Shown: positions 25,577-34,029, counted from the first letter of the stretch. The stretch is 56,766 bases of DNA from Clostridia bacterium (GCA_017504735.1 JAFVQP010000183.1:1-56766); one strand, 5' to 3'. Made by a program: numbers and translations. The notes: a model not told the origin generated them from the sequence alone.

Positions 25577-26950
25577 ATGGGTGATTTAATGGATAAAATT
25601 CCTACCAATGAGAAGGGTGAAAAAGAGAGGGGAAAGGGCATAAACGCATACATGCCCCCTTCAAAACCTAAAAAACCGCGTAAAATGATACGCGCTGCTA
25701 TCGCGATTTTGTTGGCGGCGGCGTGTTTTATTTTGGGAGGATTTACGGTTTGGTTTTCACTAGATGCGGAAATCCGCACTTTGCTTAAGGTGAAGTTGGC
25801 GATTGATCGGCATTATTACCAGGATATAGACGATGATGAATTTTACGGCGCTGTGTTCGACGGGATTAACCATGAACTGTTGGATGCATATTCCGCTTAT
25901 ATGTCGGCGGACGAGTTTCGCACGGAGCAAGAGAGTTTGGCGGGCAAGCGCATAGGCATCGGTTTGGTGTTCAGCACGAAAGACGTGGACGGAAATGCGC
26001 AGATGTTGGTTGTGCGTGTATGTGGAAATTCCCCTGCGGAGCAGGCAGGCGTACAAGAGGGAGATTATATCGTCGGCTATGGAAAAACGGAGACGGATTT
26101 GACAAAAAATCAAGTATTTGCCGACTTTTCCACTTTTTTAAATACCTTATCGGAGAGTGAACCCTTTTTTGTGCGTGTAAAAAGAGGGGCGGAAGAATTG
26201 ACAGTATCTATGTCGAGGGAATCGTACGTGGAGAACTATGTATTTTACCGCACGAAAACGACTTCGTACGGATTTACAGGGCAAAAAGCGGATACTTGGA
26301 CGGAAACAGGCAAACCACTTACCTGCTTAGAGAAAGATACGGCATATATACGCCTGATACAGTTTGGCGAAGGGACGGAGAAGCTCTTTGCAACGGCGAT
26401 GGAGCATTTCAAAGCCGATGGAAAGAAACATTTGGTGCTGGATTTACGAGAAAACGGTGGCGGTTATCTAGAGACAATGCAGGATATTGCAGGGTATTTT
26501 TGCAAAAATACAGATAAAGAACGTCCGAAGGTTGTGGTGGCAAAGGGTAAGAATAATAAGGAAATTTTCAACGCAAAGCGAAACGTGTATAACGAGTATT
26601 TTGCGGAGGATAGTAAGATTTACGTGCTGGCGGACGAAGGCACTGCTTCCGCATCGGAATGTTTGATTGGTTCGATGATTGATTATGGTGCAATGGATTT
26701 TTCCAATATTTGCTTAATTGAAAGAAATGGAACGGCGAAAACCTACGGGAAAGGGATTATGCAAACGACCTATTATTTGAGTGCAAGGTTGAATGCGGTG
26801 AAGCTGACAACGGCGGAAATTTATTGGCCGATTAGTGATAGATCCATACATGGTAGGGGTGTTTTGCCTGAAGATGGTGCAAGGACAGCAAAGGAAAACG
26901 CTTACGGCGATGCGGAAATTGCAGGCGCGCTAGCGGTATTGTTGGGGTAA
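25577..26950 (+). CDS. Membrane-anchored S41-family (CtpA-like) protease
   Basis: After a 36-residue basic cytoplasmic tail comes one membrane helix (about 40-62), then a CTP-like module. The PDZ domain covers about 125-215 (GIGLVFSTKD ... SPAEQAGVQEGDYIVGYG), followed by the catalytic core with VLDLRENGGGYLE near 290 and GTASASECL near 360, in which the second Ser is the nucleophile. The general-base Lys sits in YGKGIMQ near 392. It acts outside the cell membrane, cleaving unstructured C-termini. ATG at 25577 or 25589 could be the start; AAGGTG favours the first. It lies 20 bp after the CdaR-like gene. Confidence 0.88.
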   Translation: MGDLMDKIPTNEKGEKERGKGINAYMPPSKPKKPRKMIRAAIAILLAAACFILGGFTVWFSLDAEIRTLLKVKLAIDRHYYQDIDDDEFYGAVFDGINHELLDAYSAYMSADEFRTEQESLAGKRIGIGLVFSTKDVDGNAQMLVVRVCGNSPAEQAGVQEGDYIVGYGKTETDLTKNQVFADFSTFLNTLSESEPFFVRVKRGAEELTVSMSRESYVENYVFYRTKTTSYGFTGQKADTWTETGKPLTCLEKDTAYIRLIQFGEGTEKLFATAMEHFKADGKKHLVLDLRENGGGYLETMQDIAGYFCKNTDKERPKVVVAKGKNNKEIFNAKRNVYNEYFAEDSKIYVLADEGTASASECLIGSMIDYGAMDFSNICLIERNGTAKTYGKGIMQTTYYLSARLNAVKLTTAEIYWPISDRSIHGRGVLPEDGARTAKENAYGDAEIAGALAVLLG

Positions 26951-27010
26951 ATCGAACCTACGTGCTTGCAAGGTGATATTGCTTTGTTGGATATAAAAAT
27001 GTGTAAAATG

Positions 27011-27042
27011 GAACCGCACGGCTTGGGGAAGCCGTGCGGTTC
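27011..27042. terminator. Perfect 13-bp stem-loop after the protease gene
   Basis: GAACCGCACGGCT / AGCCGTGCGGTTC with a 6-nt loop, 60 bp downstream of the protease gene, but only a poor T-run. It probably ends that transcript. A second, weaker hairpin (GGAGC / GCTCC) follows at about 27077-27096. No gene is visible in 26951-27257. Confidence 0.6.
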
Positions 27043-27215
27043 GCTGTTATTATGGAGGTGTTCTATTCTACGGAGCGATAGGAGGTAGCTCCGCTGAAAG
27101 GAAACTGGATAGGCTTGATTTACAAGTGCATTATAACCTGTCTTTGCGTAAACTGTATTGTGAAAATGTGATAATTAGTTGAAAAAATGAAGTTGTATTA
27201 CTTTATTTTAAAAAT

Positions 27216-27245
27216 AAAAGCTCGGCTTGAAAAAGCCGAGCTTTT
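27216..27245 (-). terminator. Terminator of the transketolase operon
   Basis: Stem AAAAGCTCGGCTT / AAGCCGAGCTTTT with loop GAAA; A/T tails on both sides make it bidirectional. Confidence 0.9.
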
Positions 27246-27257
27246 CATAACGTTTCA

Positions 27258-29324
27258 TTATTCAACCGTTTCGTCCGTATTCACTGTATCTTCTGCGGTT
27301 TCTTCGGTTACAGCGGTTGTTGCATTTGCCGATTCCATCGAGAGTAATGCTTTTTCTACGACGTTTTCTACGGTGAAGCCAAAGTGCGAGAATAACTTGC
27401 CTGCAGGTGCGGATGCGCCAAATTCGTCCATGGCGATAATTTCACCATATTCGCCTGCATACTTGTACCAGCTATACGGGGATCCTGCTTCAACGCATAC
27501 TCTTGCTTTGACGTTCTTAGGGAGAACTCTATCCTTGTAGGCTTGCGTTTGTTTGTTGAATTCTTCCATGCAAGGCATAGAAACAACGCGCGCCTTCACG
27601 CCTTTTTCAGCCAAAACAGCTTTTGCTTTTACGCAAAGTTCCACTTCCGAACCGGATGCGATTAACAATACGTCGGGCATACCTTCACAGTTGTCAAGGA
27701 TATAGCCGCCCCAAAGTGCGGATCTGCCGCTGTTTTCGTACTGAGGAAGACTTTGACGGGTGAGAACGAGCGCTGTGGGTTGATTGCCTTTCAATGCGGA
27801 AGCCCAAGCCGCAGCGGTTTCTTTACCATCCGCAGGGCGGAAGACCTTCAAACCAGGGATAGAACGGAGCATAATCAACTGTTCAATAGGTTGATGGGTA
27901 GGGCCATCTTCGCCAACGCCAATAGAATCGTGCGTTAAAATGTAGGTCACGGGGAGCTTCATAAGTGCCGCCAAACGTGCTGCAGGCTTGAAGTAGTCGC
28001 TGAACGCGAAGAAGGTTGCGCAGTATGCTTGGATACCGCCGTGTACTTGCATACCGTTGGCGATTGCCGCCATTGCATGTTCACGGATACCAAAGTGGAT
28101 ATTTCTACCAGCAAAGTTTTCTGCGGAGAATTCACCATAGGTATTTTCTTCCGTATCTTTCATATTGGAAAGGGTGGAAGGGGTAAGGTCAGCCGAGCCG
28201 CCAACGAGTTGAGGAACAACTGCTGCGATTTTATTGAGTACTTGTGCGGAAGTTTGACGGGTTGCCATGGGCTTCGAGAATTCGTACAAGTCCTCGATAT
28301 CGTCAAGGTTGGGCATTACCCCTGACATTACCGCAGTGTATTCCGCGGAAAGCTCGGGGTAGGTTGCTTCGTATTCAAGGAACATTTTCTTCCATTGTAA
28401 TTCCGCTTGAGCGCCTGCGCGTGCAGCGATGTTGCAATGTTCGTAAACTTCGTTAGGACATTCGAACGCGGGGTAGTTCCAACCGAGGGTTTCTTTTGCT
28501 TTTTGAAGATTTTCAGCACCGAGAGGGGCACCATGAGATTTTGCAGAGTCTTGCAAAGGGGAACCGAATCCGATATTTGTTTTGCAAATAATGATGGAAG
28601 GTTTGTCGGTGCGTGCTTTTGCGCTTTCTAAAGCCTTGGAAAGGGAAACCACGTCGCTGTTGGATTCACCGGTAAGATCTACGTGAAGTACCTGCCAGTT
28701 TTGCGCTGCAAAACGTGCGCCTACGTTTTCTTTGAAGGTAAGATCGGTGTTGCCTTCAATCGTGATTTCATTATCATCGTAGAGTAAAATTAATTTGCCG
28801 AGCCCGTGGGAACCTGCAAACGAACAAGCTTCATAGGAGATGCCTTCTTCCAAACAGCCGTCACCGCAAAGCACGTAGGTGTAATGATCGACTACTTTAT
28901 AACCAGGGCGGTTATATTTTGCGGCAAGATGCGCTTCAGCAAGCGCCATACCTACGCCGTTTGCAATACCCTGACCCAAGGGTCCCGTTGTGGTTTCTAC
29001 ACCTGCGGTGTGACCGTATTCAGGGTGCCCAGGGGTATTGGAGCCTAATTGGCGGAATTCCTTTAAATCTTCCATAGAGATACCCATTCCGTAAAGGTGG
29101 AACAGGGAATAAAGCAATGCCGAGCCGTGGCCTGCGGATAAAACAAATCTATCGCGGTTGTGCCACGTAAGGTTTGCGGGGTTGAATTTTAAAAAGTATT
29201 GAAACAGCGTGTAGCCGATAGGCGCGCAGCCCATGGGCAAACCAGGGTGACCTGATTTTGCCTTTTCAACTGTTTCCGCAGATAAAATTCTCAGCGCGTT
29301 AATGGTAGTTTTTTGTGCATCCAT
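27258..29324 (-). CDS. tkt: Transketolase
   Basis: Thiamine-diphosphate enzyme moving two-carbon units in the pentose phosphate pathway. Sequence shows SGHPGLPMGCAPIGYTLF (His26), the thiamine-binding G-D-G motif in GDGCLEEGISYEA near 155, the middle-domain HDSIGVGEDGPTHQP and the C-terminal ketol-acid domain. It is 688 residues; the last 28 form an acidic Thr/Glu/Ala-rich tail (TEETAEDTVNTDETVE) that normal transketolases lack. AGGAG precedes the start. It lies 27 bp behind the degenerate phosphohexomutase gene, which also ends in an acidic Ala/Glu/Asn-rich tail. Confidence 0.96.
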   Translation of the reverse strand: MDAQKTTINALRILSAETVEKAKSGHPGLPMGCAPIGYTLFQYFLKFNPANLTWHNRDRFVLSAGHGSALLYSLFHLYGMGISMEDLKEFRQLGSNTPGHPEYGHTAGVETTTGPLGQGIANGVGMALAEAHLAAKYNRPGYKVVDHYTYVLCGDGCLEEGISYEACSFAGSHGLGKLILLYDDNEITIEGNTDLTFKENVGARFAAQNWQVLHVDLTGESNSDVVSLSKALESAKARTDKPSIIICKTNIGFGSPLQDSAKSHGAPLGAENLQKAKETLGWNYPAFECPNEVYEHCNIAARAGAQAELQWKKMFLEYEATYPELSAEYTAVMSGVMPNLDDIEDLYEFSKPMATRQTSAQVLNKIAAVVPQLVGGSADLTPSTLSNMKDTEENTYGEFSAENFAGRNIHFGIREHAMAAIANGMQVHGGIQAYCATFFAFSDYFKPAARLAALMKLPVTYILTHDSIGVGEDGPTHQPIEQLIMLRSIPGLKVFRPADGKETAAAWASALKGNQPTALVLTRQSLPQYENSGRSALWGGYILDNCEGMPDVLLIASGSEVELCVKAKAVLAEKGVKARVVSMPCMEEFNKQTQAYKDRVLPKNVKARVCVEAGSPYSWYKYAGEYGEIIAMDEFGASAPAGKLFSHFGFTVENVVEKALLSMESANATTAVTEETAEDTVNTDETVE

Positions 29325-29351
29325 TTTTTATATTCTCCTAATAAAATGTTA

Positions 29352-31085
29352 TCAAATATTATTTTCAATTGCGTTGGCGGAGGACATCGCTTCCGTGGCT
29401 ACGGATGCATTCTCATTTGCGGGTTCTTCCGCTTCTTCTGCCTGGGCGATTTCATCGGCCTGTACAATAATCTTTTCACCGAACAAAAAGTTGAGGTACG
29501 TGGTGTTGCTGTAAAAATCTTTGCGGATGTTTGCAATCAAACGTGCACGTTCCGTGTTAATGGCTTCTTTCAAGAGAGAAGTATCTACAAAAGAACTCTT
29601 CTTTAAGAAGTAATAAAGGTCTTTTGCGATTTTGATGGCACCGTGTTCGCTGTCGCTTTCTAAGTTGATAGACAGCATGGTTGCGTTTTGGCTAGTGCGA
29701 AGCAATGCCCAGCCGTTGCCGTGTGCTTCGTCGTAATTTACACGATAACCCTCATAATTTTCTTCTTCTAAGGTGATGTAGGTGGTGCGTAATGCGTAAT
29801 TGTAAAAATCGTGCAAAGTTTTACCGCCTACCGAGCCGATAGATTCGGGGTCAGTGAGAGGGATTTCCACCGACATAGTTTCTTTAGGGGCGTTTAAATC
29901 GGCGATTAAATCCGTCAAACGTAATCCTGCTTTTTTCGCATTGAAAAGCGCAACCAAAAGACGTGCCATCAAGTAGGCGCCATCTTCACGGAAATCATTT
30001 TCAAGCAATGCAACGTACCCGCTCGTTTCCGCGGCGATGGGAGTATATTCGTCTAATTTGTTTAAGCGGATTGCTTCCTCGGTTACGTTTTTACTTCCGC
30101 ACATATAACGATGGTGCGTGCCACCGTGCGCTTGAATAAACTCCGTCAAACCGTTTGAGGTGAGCGGGTCAGTAACAAGCGTTCCAGTTTTTTCCGGCAG
30201 GTAAATGGCGGAAAGTAAGGCGATTAAGCGGTTGCCTTTGATGGGGTTTCCGTCTTGATCTACGGCGCATGCTCTGCTTGCACAACCGTTAAAGAGGATA
30301 CCCATGTCTGCGTTCACTGCTTTTACAGCGTCTGAAATTGCCGAAAGGGCTTCTGCATTTTTTAAGCAGGGAAGATGGGCAGGGAAGTTACCATCAGGCT
30401 CTAAAAATTGCGAGCCGTCGGTGTTTGCCCCAAGGGGAATCAATACTTTTTCCACAAAGAAGCCACCGACACCGTTCCCTGCATCTACAATGATTTTTTG
30501 GCTTTGTAAAGGGGTATCTTCACCCGTAGCCGAACGGATAAAGGAAACCAAGGCTTCAGCATATCTATCCATATAGGACGCTGCCATTCGCTTGCCAGGT
30601 TCATTGGGCTCGGCGTAACGATAAGTATCAGCCATACCCAAGATGGAGTTCATCTGCACTGCGGATAATTTTCCGCCGATATAGAAGAATTGTAAGCCAT
30701 TGTAATAGGTTGCCGCGCCGGCGTCAAGCCCGATCATCAATGCGCCGTCGCTGGGGTGCGTTTCTTTCCAAACGTCATCCTGCAACAATGCAAGCATAGA
30801 AGGGGTGGTGGAAAGGTCGGTTACCACGGCGTCGTGGCCGGTGGAAATAATCCCTTTCACTGCCGCTTCGCAAAGTGCGGGGGAGGAGAGTCTGCAATCA
30901 AAGCCAACGGCTACGCTCACCTTTACTTTACCCGTATGGGAAATTAACCATACGCAAAATGCCTTTGCGATATTTTCTACGACTTCTTCCGTTAAAGTAA
31001 CGGGTAAATTTTCATTGTTTTCCATCGCTACGCCGCGCAATGTTGCGCCGTTTACAAGCTCTAAATATTCCCCATTCATCATCAT
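29352..31085 (-). CDS. Phosphohexomutase homologue lacking the catalytic motifs (577 aa)
   Basis: The fold of alpha-D-phosphohexomutases (phosphomannomutase/phosphoglucomutase) is clear: NGATLRGVAME, VAVGFDCRLSSPAL, VDAGNGVGG, GNRLIALLSAIYL, TDPLTSNGLTEFIQAHGG, ETSG. The reactive parts are not: the phosphoserine loop TASHxP is GLDAGAATYYNG; the metal loop D-x-D-x-D-R is NGCASR; ETSGH is ETSGY; the phosphate loop RLSLHDP is RTSQNAT. All Asp ligands and the catalytic Ser are gone, so I read it as a pseudoenzyme. The frame is intact and the promoter is good. The tail is acidic. Start chosen at 31085 with AGGAG; a longer frame overlaps the promoter. Confidence 0.85.
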   Translation of the reverse strand: MMMNGEYLELVNGATLRGVAMENNENLPVTLTEEVVENIAKAFCVWLISHTGKVKVSVAVGFDCRLSSPALCEAAVKGIISTGHDAVVTDLSTTPSMLALLQDDVWKETHPSDGALMIGLDAGAATYYNGLQFFYIGGKLSAVQMNSILGMADTYRYAEPNEPGKRMAASYMDRYAEALVSFIRSATGEDTPLQSQKIIVDAGNGVGGFFVEKVLIPLGANTDGSQFLEPDGNFPAHLPCLKNAEALSAISDAVKAVNADMGILFNGCASRACAVDQDGNPIKGNRLIALLSAIYLPEKTGTLVTDPLTSNGLTEFIQAHGGTHHRYMCGSKNVTEEAIRLNKLDEYTPIAAETSGYVALLENDFREDGAYLMARLLVALFNAKKAGLRLTDLIADLNAPKETMSVEIPLTDPESIGSVGGKTLHDFYNYALRTTYITLEEENYEGYRVNYDEAHGNGWALLRTSQNATMLSINLESDSEHGAIKIAKDLYYFLKKSSFVDTSLLKEAINTERARLIANIRKDFYSNTTYLNFLFGEKIIVQADEIAQAEEAEEPANENASVATEAMSSANAIENNI

Positions 31086-31113
31086 TTTACTCCTTATGTA
31101 TATGGATAGCAAT

Positions 31114-31142
31114 ATTATACCTATTTTGAACGCTTTTTTCAA
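31114..31142 (-). promoter_or_regulatory. Promoter of the phosphohexomutase-like/tkt operon
   Basis: TTGAAA (31142-31137), 17 bp, TATAAT (31119-31114) on the minus strand. Confidence 0.8.
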
Positions 31143-31243
31143 GTCTTTTGCGAAAAAAAGTTTCTCTTTTTTTTATTTTTAATAAAAAAGTTATATTTCA
31201 CTAAAATTTCACGGTAGGAAAGGGCTATATTTTAAGTGTTTGC

Positions 31244-31272
31244 TTGACAAAAATAGGCTGAAGTGTTACAAT
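31244..31272 (+). promoter_or_regulatory. Promoter of the DegV gene
   Basis: TTGACA (31244-31249), 17 bp, TACAAT (31267-31272). AGGAG at 9 nt precedes the ATG at 31307. Confidence 0.8.
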
Positions 31273-31306
31273 ATGGATTACAAGACTGTTATCAGGAGTG
31301 AGTGGA

Positions 31307-32218
31307 ATGGCGTTATTTTCAGTTTCCAGCGACTCTACCTGCGATTTAAAAAAGGATTATCGCAAAAGGCGGAATATTTGGTTTGCTCCCCTTACTTTTA
31401 CCTTAGAAAAGGATGGATTGATAGAGGAAGGGCTGGATAATTTTTCTACGGAAGAAGAGTACGTATGCTTTTATGAAAAAGTATCAAGCGGTTGGTTTCC
31501 GCGTACTGCAAAATTGAATTACGAGGCGCACGTTGCGCACTTTACAGCGATGGCGAAAGCGGGGGTGAAAGAAGTTATCCACTTTATGATTTCTTCAGGG
31601 CTTGCAAATACCATTGAAATTACCCGTCAGGCGGCGGAAGACGTGCAAAAGGAATTTCCTGATTTTAAGGTATATCCGTTGGATCCCTTAACCGCTACGG
31701 TTGGGCAGGGAATGTTGACAATGTTGGCGGCGGATTGCAGGGATAAAGGTTGGACTGCGCAGGCAACGTACGAATATTTGTTGGACGTTAGACAGCGTGT
31801 GCAACATTGTATTATTCCTACCGATTTATTCTATTTGAGAAAAGGGGGCAGGGTTTCTACTGCATCGGCTGTATTTGGCACTGCGCTCAACATCAAACCC
31901 TTAATCGTCTTTGATGCAGAGGGAAAATTGAAGGTTACCGAGAAAAATAAAGGGATGAAAAAATCCTTTTTCCGTGTAATAGAACATATAAACATGGCCC
32001 CCATGGATGAGGTGAAGCTTTGTGTGGTGGTGCATACCAACAATCCGCAAGGCGCGGAAGAGTTGGCTGGCTTGATAGAAAAACAAACGGGTGTAAAGCC
32101 GTGGGTGACCATTATGGGGCCTGTAATCGGTGCGCACGTAGGACCTGGGTCTGTGTCCTGCGGTTGGGTATCGGTGAAAACACGTACCGAATTGCAAAAA
32201 GAACTGTATCATGAATAA
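31307..32218 (+). CDS. DegV family fatty-acid-binding protein (303 aa)
   Basis: SDSTCDLKKDY at the N-terminus, HFMISSGLANTIEITRQAAED, YPLDPLTATVGQGML and the conserved LRKGGRVSTASAVFGTALNIKPLIVFD are those of DegV/FakB proteins, which bind a fatty acid and present it to a kinase (FakA) for lipid synthesis. No FakA is in this window. The length is about 20 residues over the usual; the C-terminal VTIMGPVIGAHVGPGS is the lipid-binding tail motif. The ATG at 31307 has AGGAG upstream. The cobalamin riboswitch unit begins soon after the stop. Confidence 0.92.
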   Translation: MALFSVSSDSTCDLKKDYRKRRNIWFAPLTFTLEKDGLIEEGLDNFSTEEEYVCFYEKVSSGWFPRTAKLNYEAHVAHFTAMAKAGVKEVIHFMISSGLANTIEITRQAAEDVQKEFPDFKVYPLDPLTATVGQGMLTMLAADCRDKGWTAQATYEYLLDVRQRVQHCIIPTDLFYLRKGGRVSTASAVFGTALNIKPLIVFDAEGKLKVTEKNKGMKKSFFRVIEHINMAPMDEVKLCVVVHTNNPQGAEELAGLIEKQTGVKPWVTIMGPVIGAHVGPGSVSCGWVSVKTRTELQKELYHE

Positions 32219-32237
32219 AAACTGAATACAAACGAAC

Positions 32238-32420
32238 GGTATCCTTTGAGAAAAGGGTTTAATAGGGAAGAGGGAAATTGCCTTTGGCGAGTTGCTCCAC
32301 TGCCTCCGCAACCGTAGAAACACTTTGCTCTTTTTCACTGTGGAAACATGGGAAGGAAGGGGGCAGGTATGAGATGAATTGCATTTATACCAAAGTGTTA
32401 TAAGTCGGGAGACCTGCCGT
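32238..32420 (+). ncRNA. Cobalamin (B12) riboswitch
   Basis: The conserved pieces appear in order: TTTAATAGGGAAG (32258-32270), GCCTCCGCAACCGTAG (32302-32317) and the B12-box-like GTCGGGAGACCTGCC (32404-32418). A peripheral arm closes with ACACTTTG (32320-32327) and CAAAGTGT (32391-32398), a perfect 8-bp stem. GAGMR copy F lies in that arm. It precedes a terminator (32507-32540) and the DUF4430/ECF pair, so B12 should reduce their expression. Confidence 0.9.
32348..32377 (+). repeat. GAGMR micro-ORF, copy F (MGRKGAGMR)
   Basis: Nine codons plus TGA, peptide MGRKGAGMR, within the peripheral arm of the cobalamin riboswitch. Arg is AGA. The RKGAGMR ending is identical in peptide to copy M although the Arg codon differs. 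Confidence 0.7.
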
Positions 32421-32506
32421 GCGTTGTCGTAACTGATTTTCTGCGGAGAGGCGGAAAGGACGTCAAACAGCTGTTTGTATAAACGGTGATTTTCTCTTGT
32501 CTTTTG

Positions 32507-32540
32507 CCCAAACGTCTTTGCAGGCGTTTGGGTATTTTTT
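32507..32540 (+). terminator. Riboswitch-linked terminator
   Basis: Stem CCCAAACG / CGTTTGGG, loop TCTTTGCAGG, then TATTTTTT, ending 17 bp before the DUF4430 start codon and after the B12 aptamer. Confidence 0.85.
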
Positions 32541-32556
32541 ATTGGAGGTGTTTCTT

Positions 32557-33012
32557 ATGAAACGGAAATTAATGGCATTCCTTCTTATGGCTTGTTGTAT
32601 GGGCGCGACTGCTTGCAACGTTCCCTTTTTTGGGAGGGATAGCGTATCGGTTAGCGTTACGCAGGAAGAAAAGATTGCTACGATAGAGCAGTTGACTGAG
32701 GATATGGCGGCAATCCGTGTGTTAAAGGTGCAGGGAGAAGAAACGGTGCTGGACGTAATGCAATATTTGCAATCGGACGGACAGTTGACCTTTGCGGAAA
32801 ACGGCGGGATGGTTACAAGTATTAACGGTAAGGAAAACACCGCAGATTGGAGCTATTGTTGGATGCTTTATACTTCGGATGCCGAGCTTGCAAATAAGGA
32901 ATGGGGTGAGGTCGAGTATAAGGGTAAAAAGCTCGGCAGTGCCATCGTTGGTGCGAAGGATTTGCCTGTTGTAGGAGGTGAAATTTACGTTTGGGTTTAT
33001 CAAGGTTTTTAA
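32557..33012 (+). CDS. DUF4430 lipoprotein, putative cobalamin-binding (151 aa)
   Basis: The start at 32557 has GGAGG upstream and lies just after the riboswitch terminator. A lipoprotein signal ends in LLMACCMGATAC, with Cys26 a lipobox cysteine. The rest is a single DUF4430 domain (VLDVMQYLQSDGQLTFAENG, GMVTSINGKENTADWSYCWMLYTS), the fold also found in transcobalamin C-terminal and intrinsic-factor-type modules. Together with the B12 riboswitch and the ECF S component just downstream it should capture cobalamin or a precursor outside the membrane. Binding itself is inferred. Confidence 0.85.
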   Translation: MKRKLMAFLLMACCMGATACNVPFFGRDSVSVSVTQEEKIATIEQLTEDMAAIRVLKVQGEETVLDVMQYLQSDGQLTFAENGGMVTSINGKENTADWSYCWMLYTSDAELANKEWGEVEYKGKKLGSAIVGAKDLPVVGGEIYVWVYQGF

Positions 33013-33027
33013 GGGATGATAGGTAAA

Positions 33028-33051
33028 ATGGAAGGGGCAGGGTTGCGATGA
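33028..33051 (+). repeat. GAGMR micro-ORF, copy G (MEGAGLR)
   Basis: Seven codons plus TGA, peptide MEGAGLR. Its TGA overlaps the ECF S component start as ATGA, and the AAGGGG of the element is the nearest Shine-Dalgarno-like sequence, about 12 nt from that start. Same relation as copy A to the RHH gene. Confidence 0.7.
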
Positions 33052-33584
33052 ATGACAAAAATCGACAAAATATAGGAAGAAATTGCGCATACATCGCCGC
33101 TTTCGTAGCACTTACGATTGCGGCGCAGCTTTGCCTGTCTTTTGTTCCTGGGGTGGAAGTGGTGACGGTGCTTTTCGTTACTTTTTCCTTTGCGTTTGGG
33201 TGCCGTCGGGGGATTGTTGCGGCAACTGTGTTTTCCTTGCTTCGCCAACTCGTATTTGGGTTTTCCCCTACGGTGTTGGTGCTGTATCTCGTTTATTACA
33301 ACCTGCTTGCCTTGTTGTTTGGTTTTTTGGGACGTCAGAGTAAAATTACACCGCTAAAACTCGTTTGCCTAACCGTATTGGCTTGTTTATGTACGATATG
33401 CTTTACTATGATGGATAATATCATCACTCCTCTTTGGTATGGGTATTCTAAACGAGCCTTGAAGATATATTTTTATGCATCCTTCTCTTTTATGATACCG
33501 CAGGTGATATGCACGGCTGTATCCGTAGGTGTTTTATTTCTACCTCTGGTAAAAATTTTTAACGTATTGAAAAACCGCCACTAA
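33048..33584 (+). CDS. ECF transporter S component, probably cobalamin (178 aa)
   Basis: Six hydrophobic helices with the loop VPGVEVVTVLFVTFSFAFGCRRGIVAATVFSL typical of small ECF substrate-binding proteins (the CbrT group is a good match by context). S components bind the vitamin in the membrane and share an energising module (EcfA, EcfA' and EcfT) encoded elsewhere. It is downstream of the DUF4430 lipoprotein under the B12 riboswitch, 35 bp away. The start codon overlaps the TGA of micro-ORF copy G. The last codon lies within the terminator stem. Substrate is inferred from the riboswitch. Confidence 0.85.
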   Translation: MNDKNRQNIGRNCAYIAAFVALTIAAQLCLSFVPGVEVVTVLFVTFSFAFGCRRGIVAATVFSLLRQLVFGFSPTVLVLYLVYYNLLALLFGFLGRQSKITPLKLVCLTVLACLCTICFTMMDNIITPLWYGYSKRALKIYFYASFSFMIPQVICTAVSVGVLFLPLVKIFNVLKNRH

Positions 33585-33598
33585 ATCGTGGCGGTTTT
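33573..33598. terminator. Bidirectional terminator overlapping the ECF S stop codon
   Basis: Stem AACCGCCAC / GTGGCGGTT, loop TAAATC, T-runs on both strands. The ECF S component ends with the TAA in the loop. The leftward 142-aa gene ends on the other side. Confidence 0.9.
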
Positions 33599-33600
33599 GG

Positions 33601-34029
33601 TTATAAAGAGGGTAATTCTTCCATGTCCTCTAAAAAATCTTGGCTGTCCATCAGGCGTAAATTGCAACCGAAGTATTTATACGGCGCGCCGCCTGTGATT
33701 TGTTCCACTTCACCGTCACGGCAAAATCCTTTTCCAAATGCGGTGACAAGTTTGGCAGATAGTTCTTCTTCGATGTATCCAAGGACACGGTTTAAAGAAA
33801 TACTGTACACGCAAACGCAGTCGGGACGTTCTTCCGTCGGGGTGTGTACGATAAGTAAATGGTCGCCAACGCGGCTTTGTGCAATTGCACCTTGATGGTC
33901 GGGCGATTTAACAGCGTGGACTTTGCAAAAGAGGGGGAAGGATAGCCCCAATTTTTTTAAAACGTTCTCGTACGCAGTTTCTCCGTCTTTTTTCTTTCGT
34001 TTTTCTTGTAAATACGTAAAAAAGTTCAT
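33601..34029 (-). CDS. Cytoplasmic protein of unknown function, possibly HIRAN-like (142 aa)
   Basis: The start at 34029 (MNFFTYLQEKRKKKDG) lies only 6 nt from a TATAAT with no Shine-Dalgarno site, so it may be leaderless; a longer frame overlaps the -10. The C-terminal segment (GDHLLIVHTPTEERPDCVCV, RVLGYIEEELSAKLV, GGAPYKYFGCNLRL) weakly resembles HIRAN domains, which bind DNA ends or unusual structures, but this is only a look at secondary structure. The first 35 residues are basic and helical. It is a single gene with a bidirectional terminator. Confidence 0.7.
   Translation of the reverse strand: MNFFTYLQEKRKKKDGETAYENVLKKLGLSFPLFCKVHAVKSPDHQGAIAQSRVGDHLLIVHTPTEERPDCVCVYSISLNRVLGYIEEELSAKLVTAFGKGFCRDGEVEQITGGAPYKYFGCNLRLMDSQDFLEDMEELPSL

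Noticed and set aside
31838..31862. AAAGGGGGCAGGGTT in the DegV gene
   Set aside because: It encodes the conserved LRKGGRVSTAS of the family, and the element's GMR-stop end is missing.
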